Assembly: GCA_032629725.1 (NCBI GenBank)
Contig: JAFEVB010000001.1
Coordinates: 558,001-622,000 of the forward strand
Source of the DNA: Gremmenia infestans
Taxonomy: Eukaryota; Ascomycota; Leotiomycetes; Helotiales; Hamatocanthoscyphaceae
Direction: 5' to 3'
DNA: 64,000 nt
Part shown: positions 22,751 through 33,441 of the stretch, in pieces
How the letters are laid out: each line of letters opens with the position of its first letter
How positions within the stretch are numbered: the first letter of the stretch is position 1
Translations under genes and position numbers: made by a program
The notes under the pieces: model-generated
Databases searched by the model: none
What the model saw: only the letters and a program-made list of their open reading frames with translations
Told to the model about the DNA's origin: nothing

Positions 22751-23677
22751 CTATGAGGGTATATCATTTCTCATGCCAGCCTTCCTCTCAGGATCAAGCT
22801 CTCTCATAATCCATTCGTACACAGCCCACTGCGCAGCATTGACAACAAAAGCCCTAACACTACAAACAGCTAGGCCTCTGAAAAACACACCTGCCCCTTC
22901 AGCCCTATACGCATTCCTCGCAATCTCTACAGCACCCATGCGTTTTGACAGTGCTGGGCTTGTTTCCGCTGAAGTTACGCTAGCACCTAGCAAAGCCTCG
23001 CTTTCAGCTGCATTTCTGAAGATATTGACCTGCGTCTGAACCCGTGTCTTCACAACATCAAGCGGAAACACACTCGCCCACGTGACTACGCCCGCCAGCC
23101 CCCCGCACAGCAAAACCTTTGCTGCCTCTTGCCCAGACGAGGTACTCTGCTTAGACCTCAACATCATGAAGTGTGTACTGAGTTCATACGACCAGAAGTA
23201 AAATCCATACCCAACGCTATCCCTCAACGCCGTCACGGCGCCGCCGAAATACATCCCCCTCACCCCCTCGGCGCGGATTATCTCTTTCGTAATGTTCCAG
23301 CTTGATGAAGTAGAAAGTTGCGCTCGGCATTTCACTAATTCGGTGGGTGTGCTGACGACCCAAGTCGCAAGTCCTCCGACCGCGCCCGCGAGCCATGTAC
23401 TCCATAACCCGGTCGGTGTTCCTGCTGGATTTGTGTTCAGATATGCGGAGGTGCGGTTATAGGTTACGAAGAGCAGAGCATTGAGAGCTCCGTATCCGAG
23501 GATCGGGGCTGTGGCGCCGCGGATGAGGGAGCCTGCGGAGGAGAATTGAGAGGTGGGGGAAGGGGTGGAGGGCGCGCCTGCTCCTGCTTGCAGGCGGACT
23601 TTGAGGACATCGAGGGGGTTGCCGATAAGTATTCCAGCGGCGCCCGAGATGTAGCCTGCCCAGAAGTCTGCGGACAT
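22751..23677 (-). CDS. Mitochondrial carrier family transporter
   Basis: A 308-residue intronless member of the mitochondrial carrier family (SLC25) in the inner membrane. Three tandem repeats of about 100 residues each have the P-x-[DE]-x-x-[KR] signature: PLDVLKVRLQ near residue 22, PTELVKCRAQ near 110 and PLDVVKTRVQ near 205, each followed by an EG-type motif (RAEGVRGMYFGG, RAEGAGVFFRG). The Thr in the second signature is a mild departure. Gly-rich helices (GGLATWVVSTP, GGLAGVVTWAS) fit the fold. The general look is that of the acylcarnitine/ornithine branch, but the substrate cannot be assigned safely. Its start is only 73 bp from the stop of the next small gene on the same strand. Confidence 0.9.
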   Translation of the reverse strand: MSADFWAGYISGAAGILIGNPLDVLKVRLQAGAGAPSTPSPTSQFSSAGSLIRGATAPILGYGALNALLFVTYNRTSAYLNTNPAGTPTGLWSTWLAGAVGGLATWVVSTPTELVKCRAQLSTSSSWNITKEIIRAEGVRGMYFGGAVTALRDSVGYGFYFWSYELSTHFMMLRSKQSTSSGQEAAKVLLCGGLAGVVTWASVFPLDVVKTRVQTQVNIFRNAAESEALLGASVTSAETSPALSKRMGAVEIARNAYRAEGAGVFFRGLAVCSVRAFVVNAAQWAVYEWIMRELDPERKAGMRNDIPS

Positions 23678-23749
23678 TGTGCGTGTTGTTCGGGAGTCGT
23701 TTGTGGGATTATTGGGACATGGCGTTGGAATGTTAATTTGGGAACTCGA

Positions 23750-24070
23750 TTAGGACGCTTCAGATGTCCTCTTCCTGGGCTTCTTCTGTAGTGATTGCGC
23801 AAGGACTGGATCTGTGTGATCTCTTATAGCCTGCTTCGCGAGTGTGATCTCAGTCAAGAGTCCCAGAAACACAACCCCCCATCCAAGACCCGCTCTCAGC
23901 GTTCGAGGGAAATTCGTAGCTCTGACTGCCCTTTTGACCGAGGAAGCAATTGAAGGCTCGGTCCGCTTGATATATTGGTGATGGCAGATTTGAGTTGCAA
24001 ATGCTCCCATTAAAATTGGAGTCTTATATTGGGCGAAGAAGAAATCTGTTTGTGTTGGAGGCGGGGCCAT
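23750..24070 (-). CDS. Small single-pass membrane protein, unknown
   Basis: A 106-residue open frame in the tight gap between the carrier gene and RAD54. The sequence looks protein-like: MAPPPTQTDFFFAQYKTP, a basic middle (SSVKRAVRATNFPRTLRAG) and one clear hydrophobic helix (LGWGVVFLGLLTEITLA, about residues 61-77), then a basic C-terminus. A weaker hydrophobic stretch lies near residues 18-30. I recognise no family. A small mitochondrial inner-membrane protein is plausible from the Arg-rich segment and helix, but that is inference. It is divergent from RAD54 across 390 bp. Confidence 0.6.
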   Translation of the reverse strand: MAPPPTQTDFFFAQYKTPILMGAFATQICHHQYIKRTEPSIASSVKRAVRATNFPRTLRAGLGWGVVFLGLLTEITLAKQAIRDHTDPVLAQSLQKKPRKRTSEAS

Positions 24071-24301
24071 TGGAAATTTAGGGCGGGGTAGCGGAAGGGA
24101 ACGCGGCGTGGAATAAAATATGGGGAATCATAAACAATTGAGCGAAACTTTTTAGAAACGAGGGTCAATGTCTAGAAGTTCTCAAATATTACGACAAAAA
24201 GGATGAAGAGAAAGTTAAAAGGGATGAGATTTGTATGTTGTAAATATTCGTCATGGACGATAATTTCCCGGCGAAGTGTTCTTTGCAATTTTGGGGACAG
24301 T

Positions 24302-24342
24302 CACGTGAAAACGGCACGTGCAAGCGCGTTGGTTTAACGCGT
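24302..24342. promoter_or_regulatory. MCB box and two CACGTG sites upstream of RAD54
   Basis: ACGCGT at 24337-24342 lies 119 bp before the RAD54 start codon and is a perfect MluI cell-cycle box, the binding site of MBF (Mbp1/Swi6), which drives replication and repair genes at G1/S in yeasts. Two CACGTG E-boxes are at 24302-24307 and 24315-24320. The sites also face the small divergent gene at 24070. Occupancy is inferred, not shown. Confidence 0.5.
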
Positions 24343-24460
24343 CGCGAAAGCTGTTGACATCCACCGACACATAATCTCAAAGTCGCATCAGGCAACCACT
24401 GCGGATCAAGAGTATGGTGAAGAGTTTGAAAAGTAACAAGTAGAATACTCGGTCATCAAG

Positions 24461-26992
24461 ATGATGATCACTCCTCCAGACGAGGTTTCGAGTACGCCAG
24501 TGCTGGGCATCAAACGGACTGTATCACTTGCAGCAACTCCTCAAAGTGGCGACCGCTTGAAGAAGCCGTTCAATCTCACCTTGAGCGACGACAAGGAGAA
24601 TACACCAGTTTCGACAAGACGGCCATCTGCTACTCAATCTGGACGATACACAGGAACTCCTCAATCCGCAAACCGACTCTCCCAACCCTTCAAATGTCCC
24701 GGATCCGCAACTATAACTCGAGCATCGGAGAAACCAACGCGAAAACGACGAAAAGTAAACTATAGCGGGGCTGATGGCGAGCAGGAGGATGGGGATAAGC
24801 CGTGGACGAACGAGGATAGGCTGGCACTGGCGAATAGAGATGTGAATCGATTCCCAGTCTTTGAAGTCAAGGACAAGGAGACTATGTTCCGAAAACGCTT
24901 TGCGGTGCCATTGATCAACAAGGACTCTGCGGCATACAATCCGAATCGACCTCCACCCACACTGGGACTGAGACAGGGGGCTGTATTCATCGCAAAACCA
25001 TTGCACGACCCAAGCGGAGAGTTCGCCATTGTTCTGTACGATCCTACGATTGATGAGAAACCGAAGGCTATTGAAGAGGCTAAGGCGGATGGCGAACCAC
25101 CCAAGATCGAAGCTCCACTGGTGCACAAGAGTCTTGTAGAGATATTGGGAATCAAGAAGGTGGTGGAGGGAGATCGGCCAAAGGTCCCCGTGGTTATTGA
25201 TCCGAAACTTGCGAAGGTTCTACGGCCCCATCAAATCGAAGGTGTCAAGTTTATGTACAAGTGCGTTACAGGCATGATTGAAGAGAAAGCGAATGGCTGT
25301 ATTATGGCAGATGAGATGGGTCTAGGAAAGACTTTGCAATGTATTGCTTTGATGTGGACCCTATTGAAGCAGTCTCCAGATGCCGGGAAACCCACGATTC
25401 AAAAAGCCATTATTGCATGCCCTTCGAGTTTGGTTAGGAATTGGGCGAACGAGTTGGTGAAATGGCTTGGACCAGATGCGATCCAACCTTTTGCAATTGA
25501 TGGTAAAGCTACAAAGGAAGAGCTCACTCAGCAATTACGGCAGTGGGCAATTGCAAGTGGCCGAGCAGTAACAAGACCTGTTATCATTGTTTCCTATGAG
25601 ACTTTACGATTGAACGTCGGCGAGCTGAAAAACACCAAGATCGGACTTATGCTATGTGACGAAGGTCATCGATTAAAGAACGGCGACAGTCAGACTTTCA
25701 CCGCATTGAACGACTTAAATGTTTCGAGAAGAGTCATCTTGTCAGGTACACCTATCCAAAACGACTTATCCGAGTACTTTTCACTCATCAGCTTTGCGAA
25801 TCCTGGCCTCCTTGGAACTCGAATGGAGTTCCGCAAGAAGTATGAACTTCCAATTTTGAAAGGACGAGATGCTGCTGGCAGCGACAAGGACCAAGAGAAA
25901 GGAACCGAGCGCCTACGAGAACTTTTAACCATTGTCAACAAATTCATCATCAGACGAACCAACGACATTCTTTCCAAATACTTGCCAGTCAAGTACGAAC
26001 ATGTCGTGTTTTGCAATCTTGCTCCGTTCCAGCTCGATCTGTACAATCACTTTATCCGCAGCCCCGATATCAAGGCGCTGTTACGTGGCAAGGGAAGCCA
26101 ACCTCTCAAAGCAATTGGCATGCTGAAAAAGCTTTGCAACCACCCAGATCTCCTTAAACTCCCAGAAGACCTGCCTGGAAGCGAGGAGTTCTTCCCAGAA
26201 GACTATGTCCACAAAGATGCTCGAGGGAGAGATCGAGACATCAGGCCATACTACTCTGGCAAGATGCAAGTCCTCGACCGCATGCTTGCTCGTATTCGAC
26301 AAGACACAAACGACAAGATTGTTTTGATCAGTAATTATACACAAACCCTCGACATGTTCGACAAGCTCTGCCGCCACCGTGGATATGGTAGTCTGCGACT
26401 CGACGGCACTATGAACGTAACAAAGCGCCAAAAGCTTGTCGACAAATTCAACGACCCCGAAGGCGCCGAGTTCATATTCCTGCTAAGTAGTAAAGCCGGC
26501 GGCTGCGGCCTGAACCTCATCGGCGCCAACCGCCTCGTGCTCTTCGACCCAGACTGGAACCCAGCTGCAGACCAGCAAGCCCTAGCACGAGTGTGGCGAG
26601 ATGGGCAGAAGAAAGACTGCTTTGTGTACCGCTTCATTGCAACAGGTACAATCGAAGAGAAGATCTTCCAGCGGCAGTCCCACAAACAGTCTCTCTCCTC
26701 CTGCGTCGTGGATTCTGCTGAAGATGTCGAGCGCCACTTTACGCTCGATAGTCTGAGAGAGTTATTCCAGTACCATGGCAAGACGACGAGCGATACACAT
26801 GATACGTTTAAATGCAAGCGGTGTAAGCCGGACGGGAAGCAGTATATCAAGGCGCCGGCTATGATGTATGGTGACACGAGTACATGGAATCATTTTGTTA
26901 ACGAGGGGATGAAGACCATCCAAGATCTGTTGTTGAGGCAGGAGGTTGGTGCGGATGAAGTGTCGGCTGTGTTCCAGTATATTTCGCATTGA
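24461..26992 (+). CDS. RAD54: DNA repair and recombination protein Rad54
   Basis: An 843-residue intronless Swi2/Snf2 ATPase. Rad54 works with Rad51 in homologous recombination: it remodels chromatin, promotes strand invasion and strips Rad51 from DNA. After a Ser/Thr-rich N-terminus with two repeated segments (ATPQSGDRLKKPFN and GTPQSANRLSQPFK) and a basic motif come the helicase motifs: I at DEMGLGKTLQC (about residue 282), II as DEGHRLKN (about 399), III in LSGTPIQNDLSEYFSL, IV in KIVLISNYTQTLDMFDKLC, V in LLSSKAGGCGLNLIGANRLV and VI in QQALARVWRDGQKKDCFVYR. The C-terminus keeps the Rad54-specific zinc-finger-like KCKRC stretch. Length equals the family. An MCB box lies in the promoter. 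Confidence 0.98.
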   Translation: MMITPPDEVSSTPVLGIKRTVSLAATPQSGDRLKKPFNLTLSDDKENTPVSTRRPSATQSGRYTGTPQSANRLSQPFKCPGSATITRASEKPTRKRRKVNYSGADGEQEDGDKPWTNEDRLALANRDVNRFPVFEVKDKETMFRKRFAVPLINKDSAAYNPNRPPPTLGLRQGAVFIAKPLHDPSGEFAIVLYDPTIDEKPKAIEEAKADGEPPKIEAPLVHKSLVEILGIKKVVEGDRPKVPVVIDPKLAKVLRPHQIEGVKFMYKCVTGMIEEKANGCIMADEMGLGKTLQCIALMWTLLKQSPDAGKPTIQKAIIACPSSLVRNWANELVKWLGPDAIQPFAIDGKATKEELTQQLRQWAIASGRAVTRPVIIVSYETLRLNVGELKNTKIGLMLCDEGHRLKNGDSQTFTALNDLNVSRRVILSGTPIQNDLSEYFSLISFANPGLLGTRMEFRKKYELPILKGRDAAGSDKDQEKGTERLRELLTIVNKFIIRRTNDILSKYLPVKYEHVVFCNLAPFQLDLYNHFIRSPDIKALLRGKGSQPLKAIGMLKKLCNHPDLLKLPEDLPGSEEFFPEDYVHKDARGRDRDIRPYYSGKMQVLDRMLARIRQDTNDKIVLISNYTQTLDMFDKLCRHRGYGSLRLDGTMNVTKRQKLVDKFNDPEGAEFIFLLSSKAGGCGLNLIGANRLVLFDPDWNPAADQQALARVWRDGQKKDCFVYRFIATGTIEEKIFQRQSHKQSLSSCVVDSAEDVERHFTLDSLRELFQYHGKTTSDTHDTFKCKRCKPDGKQYIKAPAMMYGDTSTWNHFVNEGMKTIQDLLLRQEVGADEVSAVFQYISH

Positions 26993-28356
26993 TTAGTCTA
27001 ATTAGAATACTGTATGTCTAGATCGCTGTATGGTGTGAGAAAGGGAGTCCGGTTTCTTTCAGATGGGTTAAGCAGGCGTAGGCGTATTCGGTATGGCGCG
27101 GGTATCAGTTCCTTAGATTAGCTCTTGCGTGATACCATATTATAGCGTTTACAACCTTATAAATGATATCCAGTTTCAAATGAGGTCTCGGGGAGCAGCA
27201 ATAGATGTATACAGTACTACATAAATACAATGGTAAGGCTGATTTCTGGCACAGTATTGAGGAATATAAACAAAAACCAACCGGTTGAACACGTACGTCG
27301 TTCTCCCGGGATATATTTCAGATAATTCCTTCGTTGTATTTGTATTTTTAAATCATGCTGTATGCAGAGAAGCCCATGACCATATGACACTTTTGTAAAA
27401 CTGTCAGAGGAAAGGTCGGAGTATTTAGGTAGACACTAGTGATCTGATGCACCATTTCGATACTCTCTCATCCAGCAACTTATAAATGCAGTATTCATTC
27501 ATATTGGGCAAGTCCAAGAATATGGCAACGAGGATAAAGAGACAGCTTCTCCAAGTATTCTTCCGAAAGCTCATACTGTACCCAGGGGAGGTAAACTTGA
27601 ACTCGACACTCGGCGTTTACTCAAGTACAGTTCTATAGAGAGCAATTAAGTAAGTAAAAGCACAAGACTGTGAAGCTCCCACGTAATATTAAAGGTGCTT
27701 TAAGCGAGTACAGTAAAGCAAGGAATGGGAAAATAGAAAGAAATGGGCTCTCCATGCTTTATCAGACTTTATTCTAGCTTGCTTTGCATTTTCCAGGACT
27801 CGAAGTCGCACTTGCTTTGAAGAGGACTGTGATAGAGATTTTGTGCAAGTTCTGAATGTCATGAGTGCTACTCCCTGCCCCCCTTTCAGCGAAGATGGCT
27901 TTCATGCAATGTCGCACTTGCTTCGTTGACATGAGCCGACATGTGGTGGATAGGATCTTGAGGCAGGTTACAGATATGAATATTATGAGAGCTCTTTTTG
28001 GTCAAAGTGGCGTCCGCGGGAAGATATAACTCGGGATCTAGATAGGAAACCACGGTCCAGACTCTGGGATAAAGTAGCTTGGAGAAGCTAGCTAATGATG
28101 GTAAGTCTTACCATGAAAGCTGGGCAACGAGCTTCGATTCATATCGTTATCCTATATGATAATCGACAGTCTCCATAGTAAACGTAGCATAAGATAGTCA
28201 TGTAGTCTATAGTAGGTATTTTTGCCGCCGAAAATACCCATTTCTAATTCTCCGCCGAAACCTTCGCTAACGCTAAATTGATATACGCTTAAAAATCGGG
28301 TCATTGTGGGCTGTTGATAACCTCCCGATGATCAGACTCCTGTAAAATTGGTCGAG
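26993..28356. other. Convergent spacer, 1.36 kb, nothing identified
   Basis: Between the 3' ends of RAD54 and the conserved fungal unknown gene. It is A/T-rich with several TACAGTA words and no open frame of interest on either strand. A TTGCCGCCGAAAATA / TCTCCGCCGAAACC near-repeat occurs at about 28220-28262. I see no RNA gene. Confidence 0.5.
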
Positions 28357-30345
28357 TCAGCTTTTTCCTCGTAGAATATCGTGGTAAAAATGAGGTATTT
28401 GAATTCTGGAGATCCGGGGGAAACCCACCCACACGCTCCACCATATCCCCATGTTTGCCGCGACTACGAGGTCTAACATCTTTAACCCTTCGTCGTATAT
28501 GATTAACTTTCCAAGCTTTGCACGCTTGCCCCTGTTGCCCCCTCCGGCTTTCTCCTGTCCAAGGCTAAGGTCAAGACGGCTATCATCTTCTCCCACCCAC
28601 GAATCTGCTGCATATGAAGTTGCATTTGGTCGTTCCGGAAGAGGAGGGCGTTCTCCCTCATCACTTGAATCTGCCACGAAAGAGTCATGATTCAGCCGAG
28701 GGGGAAGTGGAGGACGTCCGTCATCATCACTTGGATACGTCGCTGCGTACGAAGTTGAGTGTGGCCGAGGTGTAGAATCGAGAGATGCTTTTTCTGACGA
28801 CAGCTTGTTTCGCATATGACCAATCTTTGCCGACAGGCCAGAATCCTTGAATTCCTTTTTGATTGCGGATTTGGCAGAGGCGAAGACGGCTGCAGTGGGT
28901 AAATTGAAGCGCAGCTCACTCACAGTCGCAGATGAATGTGCGGTAGCCAAAGACTCTGTCGTAGTAGTTGGATTCGGCAGAGAATGCTTGCAACGCAATG
29001 TGCGACCAGCACCACCCGTGGAGAACTTACAGCGGCCGTTCCAGGGGCTGTAAAAGACATATCCCTTGGATGAAGAATTGTTTGGATCTCCACCAGGTCC
29101 CAGAGGAGTGTTTGCCAATGCCTCGGTGAAAGAACTCCCACTAAAACTCCTGCCTCGGGCACCTTGTTTGCTGGACGCGTCGGAACCTCCTCTTTTGTGT
29201 TGACGAGTCCAGAAGCTAGAACCCTCCATACGTATCTCACGATCGAAGCTTTGACTGGGTAGTGCTTGCGATCTACCGGCATCGAGACTATCTCTTATAG
29301 AATTAGGCGCAGATGATTGTCCTCTCATTGTAGTGATGTCTCCTAGAGAGCCAACAGGTTGTGAGTTGCGGAAGTATGTATAACCAGGACTTGTGAGCTG
29401 GATCGACAAGTCAAAGTATGGCTTCTTCGATGGAGATGAAGATTTTCCCTGTCGATCATTTCCATCATCTAGAGTTGGTCGGCCAGAGACAGTTCCGACG
29501 TTCCACTGAGCACCAGAGGATGGATCACGGCGGATAATGGTTATTGAAAAAACATCATACGAACTTTGACTAGGTTTGCCAGCGTTTTCGAAGATTGGAT
29601 TCTGAGACTTGTAGCTCCTTGCACTCTCCCTACTGACACTTGGGTGGAGAGTTTGGTCTTGCGAGGCCCCTAGTGGTGTGTTCTCGGCACCAGGGAGTGG
29701 CTTCCTTTCAAAGGTCTTTTCAGTTTGCTGCGGGCGAGGTCCCAACGGCCGCCGTGGAATTGACAGTTTTGCTTCAGTGGCGGGTGGGCGATTTCCTGTC
29801 AAACCGACAGATGTCCCATCTCGATTTGAAAGAGTCGTTGAAGGCTTTGCCAGTGGATTCGGCTGGTCAAGTGATGATCGAGCAGACTCTGGCAGTGGTT
29901 TTCGAGGTAATGACTTCTGCAAAGACGCAGCAAAGGATTGCGTCTCTTCGGGTATGGCAGCATCGTCCTCTTCAAGAAAACGAAGGTCATCCTCAGTATT
30001 AAGATGTAGATAGTAAAGAGAACTAGCAATATCCTCAGCAGTGACATTTTTCAGCAGCGGTCTGAGTGTTGTGAGAATAATATCTGTACGTGCTTAGCAC
30101 CGTGACCCAAAACTAAGGACTTATGAGAGTGACCTACCTCTGGTGCCAGGAACCCTTTCAAGGTAGAGAGTCAAAGGCTTCCTCCGCTGCTCTGTTGGAT
30201 TTCGAGGGTATTTGGGTGGGTTGGAAGCAAGCTGTGTAATATCGGAGAGCGAATTGGCCTCCATGGTTGCCTCGGTGTCCAGGTCAAAGGTTTTATTTTG
30301 AAGAATGGTAGAGGACATATGAGGAAAGCTTTGCTCGCGTAGCAT
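28357..30345 (-). CDS. Conserved filamentous-fungal protein of unknown function
   Basis: A 644-residue protein in two exons: 30345-30138 and 30083-28357 (1935 nt). The first 100 residues look like the conserved part: SLSDITQLASNPPKYPRNPT, LTLYLERVPGTRDIILTTLR and EDIASSLYYLHLNTEDDL; I believe I have seen such strings in other ascomycete proteins of unknown function, but this is memory only. The middle is low-complexity, rich in Ser and Pro (RKPLP, RRPLGPRP), with a beta-like island (FSITIIRRDPSSGAQWNVGT). A Gly/Cys segment (SPWNGRCKFSTGGAGRTLRC) follows, then PPLPPR/PPLPER motifs and a C-terminus GKLIIYDEGLKMLDLVVAAN with a Trp-rich hydrophobic end. ATGs at 30318 and 30264 are other possible starts. 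Proline motifs suggest SH3 binding. Confidence 0.7.
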
Positions 30346-30991
30346 GAGAAGAGAGAGAGAGAGTCTTGTATTAGTATTAGAGTTTCAAATGCGTTGTCTC
30401 TAACATGGGGGACAGGCAACGAGTTAACGAATGTGATGCTTCAGCCCAGGCCAGGGCTCTGGGTTACAAACGAGGCGTGGCAATCGGTGATCTGAACTTG
30501 CGGGCCATTGTATTCGTAGTGTGGCGACGAAACATTTACTGACGATGCATTCTATGTATTGTATACGTAATTAGAGTTTGTGAATATATCGATTCTTGGG
30601 CCTGAAAGGTTCTGTTTTTTGGATGTATTGTTATCTTGATGCTGCGTAATATCTGAGGCTGAGTAGTATTTGTTTTGTGAGCGAGTGTGCACTGTACAGT
30701 AAGGGTGAAGGCGTCTGGGCTGGTGCTGGGCTGGTGCTGGGCTGGGCCTCCTTATCGTTCAGGGGTCTACTCTACTCTATTTTAGCGCCAAGCTTAGTTT
30801 AAGCGATGTCGAAAAGTTCCATCACACTACTAGAAATATTCTTACCTCCAAAAGTTCGAGGTTGGTATTATTATAGAGCACGGCAATCGTTCTTTTCGAC
30901 AGCACAGCGTTGTGCTACAAATGACCGACGACAGAACGACACTCTGTTCATAATTTGTTTCATCCAACAACTTCCCACCAACGCCTGTACT
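30346..30991. other. Divergent spacer with short repeats
   Basis: Promoter region shared by the fungal unknown gene and the SURF6 gene. It holds an (AG)n tract at about 30348-30362, next to the start codon of the former, and an 11-base tandem repeat at 30715-30747. Confidence 0.6.
30715..30747 (+). repeat. 11-base tandem repeat x3
   Basis: Three head-to-tail copies of CTGGGCTGGTG, the last slightly changed. Minisatellite-like, in the promoter region of the SURF6 gene. Confidence 0.85.
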
Positions 30992-32675
30992 ATGGCAGAG
31001 AGTTCCCTCCAAGTTCGTCGAGTTCCCCGCCTTTTCAAAAGAATGCAACTGACCCAATTTTCTACAGGATCGATTGCGGGAGCACGCCGAAGCTTTCGAC
31101 GGTCTCTTGTCTCTCATACCCGCGAAACACTACTATGGAAAAGATAATAGTGTATGTTAAAGCCGAAAAGTCTCTGTCTTTTCTTCAGTCAATTCCGACT
31201 AATTCGTCTCGCCCAAGGATCAATGGAAGAAGAAGAAGCAAACCAAAGAAGAAGCTGCCGCCGCAAAACGAGCGAAACTCGATCCTGATTCCGAAGCCTC
31301 AAAAACCGCAAAGGATGTTATGGATGAGCGAGAGCGAGCAAGGAAGAGAAAACTGGAAGAGATGGACGAGTCGGACATCGAGGGCGTGGAAAAGGAAAAG
31401 CCCATGCAGGGCTTGAAGCAGCCACAAGACAAGAAGGCCAAGAAGCAGAAGGTGGCGAATAATTCAGATGCGTCTCAATCTTCAAAAGAGAAACCGGAGT
31501 CCGCTGAGAAAACAAAGTTAAATTCCGGTGATAAACGGCGGCTTAAGCAGGAACGGAAGAAGGAGAAGAAACAGAAAGAAGAGCAGAAGAAAGATAGGAG
31601 CAAGAAAGCAGCTCCTCCAGTGGTTGAATCGACAGACGCGCCAGCCGAAGAGAAAGTTTCCAATGGTGAGCAAGATACCGAAGAAGCTGCCGAGGTGGAT
31701 GAGGAGGATCTTCCTGGGGGCGAAATAGGTCACTTTGAAGCCGAGGGACTTGAAGAAGAGAAGGCCGACACACAAAACTCTACATCTCCAAGTCCAATCC
31801 CCCTTTCACCAACCTTCGACCACCCAACAGATCCAAGCGCCAGTACCTCCACATCCTCCGTCATCCCACCCGCAACCGCACCAAAACACATCAAACTCCC
31901 CACAGACCCAGAACTCCTACGATCGAGGTTAGCAGCCCGAATAGAAGCGCTCCGAGCAGCCCGCAAAGCCGACGGGCCCGACGGAGCGCCCGCGAGAAAT
32001 CGCCAAGAGCTCATGGAAGCACGGAGGAAGAAGGAAGAGCAGCGACGAGCGCATAAAAAGGAGCTGCGTTTGAAAGCCAAAGTCGAAGAAGACGCCCGCC
32101 GCGAAGTAGCTCTAGCGTCAGCCCGAGACTCCCCAGCATCAAGCATGATGTCCCCCTCCATCCACTCCCCGCCCCACAGCTTCTCCTTCGGCCGCGTAGC
32201 CTTTGCAGATGGCCAACAGCTCGCCGAAGACCTCTCTACACTTCAAAGTGCGCCCAAGAAAAAGGGACCACAAGACGTGAATACCGCGCTGTTGGCCAAT
32301 GAGAAGAAGCGCCTGCGATTAGCTGGCCTCGATGACGAGAAGCGCGCTGATATCGAAGAGAAAGACCTCTGGCTGAACGCCAAGAAGCGTGCACACGGCG
32401 AGCGAGTGCGGGACGACAATTCCCTACTAAAGAAAACGCTGAAGCGGAAAGAGAAAGCCAAGAAGAAGAGCGAGGGTGAGTGGAAGGAACGGAAAGAAGG
32501 AGTTGCCAAGAGTCAAGCGATGAAGCAGAAGAAGAGAGAAGAGAATCTTAAGAAAAGACGAGATGAGAAGGGGGGTAAGGGCAAGGGCAAAGGGAAGTCT
32601 TCGTCTTCGGGGAAGAAGAGTAAGCCGAAGAGTAGACCGGGCTTTGAGGGCACTTTTGGAGGGAAGAAGAAGTGA
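30992..32675 (+). CDS. RRP14: SURF6 / Rrp14 ribosome biogenesis protein
   Basis: A 520-residue, extremely Lys/Glu-rich nucleolar protein needed for assembly of both ribosomal subunits in yeast (Rrp14). Three exons: 30992-31012, 31068-31151, 31218-32675 (1563 nt). The N-terminal conserved box crosses two introns: DRLREHAEAFDGLLSLIPAK, then DQWKKKKQTKEEAAAAKRAK. Residues about 260-330 hold the start of the SURF6 domain (PELLRSRLAARIEALRAARK and NRQELMEARRKKEEQRR). The C-terminal core has SFSFGRVAFADGQQ, KKKGPQDVNTALLANEKKR, then EEKDLWLNAKKRAHGERVRD and LLKKTLKRKEKAKKKSEGEW. A basic GKGKGK/KKK tail with many nuclear-targeting clusters ends the protein. The first coding exon is 21 nt (seven codons). 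Confidence 0.93.
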
Positions 32676-33441
32676 GACAGGTAGAGATAGATGCTACCAT
32701 TTTATGTTTGTTACTAGCGGCTATGTTTCTTGCCTGAGTAGGTTGAGCGATCACACACATACTACTAGGTATACCAGAATGAAAATGTCTGAATCTGAAG
32801 TCTCTATTTCTATTACTAATATGTCAACGTGCCTGGGATATGTTACGAGTTTTATGCATCCGCTTACAGTGCACTGGGATGAGATAATGGTCACGAAGAT
32901 GCGAGTTCGTAGTTTTACATCGTAGGCAGGGCTGCCATAGTTATCACTACCCTAAGAAGTGAGCACGGGGAAGTATCTCCAGTGCTTGGCTTGAATCCCG
33001 TTTCCTCCGACTTTCGATTTAATCTGACAAGCGCAGAAGCCCCAACGAACGTGAATCGCTTTTATATCTCGCAAGAACGAAAAGAGCACCGAAACAGTGT
33101 TCAGCCCGTCTTAAGAGCCGCTCTCAACATGAATTTCACAGCAAGGTCACATAACAGCACAGCAGAGCACAGACTAATTCAATAGACATAGATTCCTCAT
33201 CATACTCCCAAACAGAGAACGCAAGCAAAACGCACCAAGAATATATCTTATCTGTACACCCGAAGCACAAATATCAAAGAAGAGGGAAAAGGCTTGCAGC
33301 CCCACGCCGAAGGCTTTTTGTGTGCGATGTACGGTAACTGTCTGTGTTTTTCTTGCTCGCCTATTACGACAATATAGAAGGTCATTGCTCCATACCCACC
33401 AATCCATTCTATCCCTAACACTTACTTAATATCATGAGGGG
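32676..33441. other. Convergent spacer, nothing identified
   Basis: Gap between the 3' ends of the SURF6 and VPS74 genes. No exon, RNA gene or repeat stands out. Confidence 0.4.
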
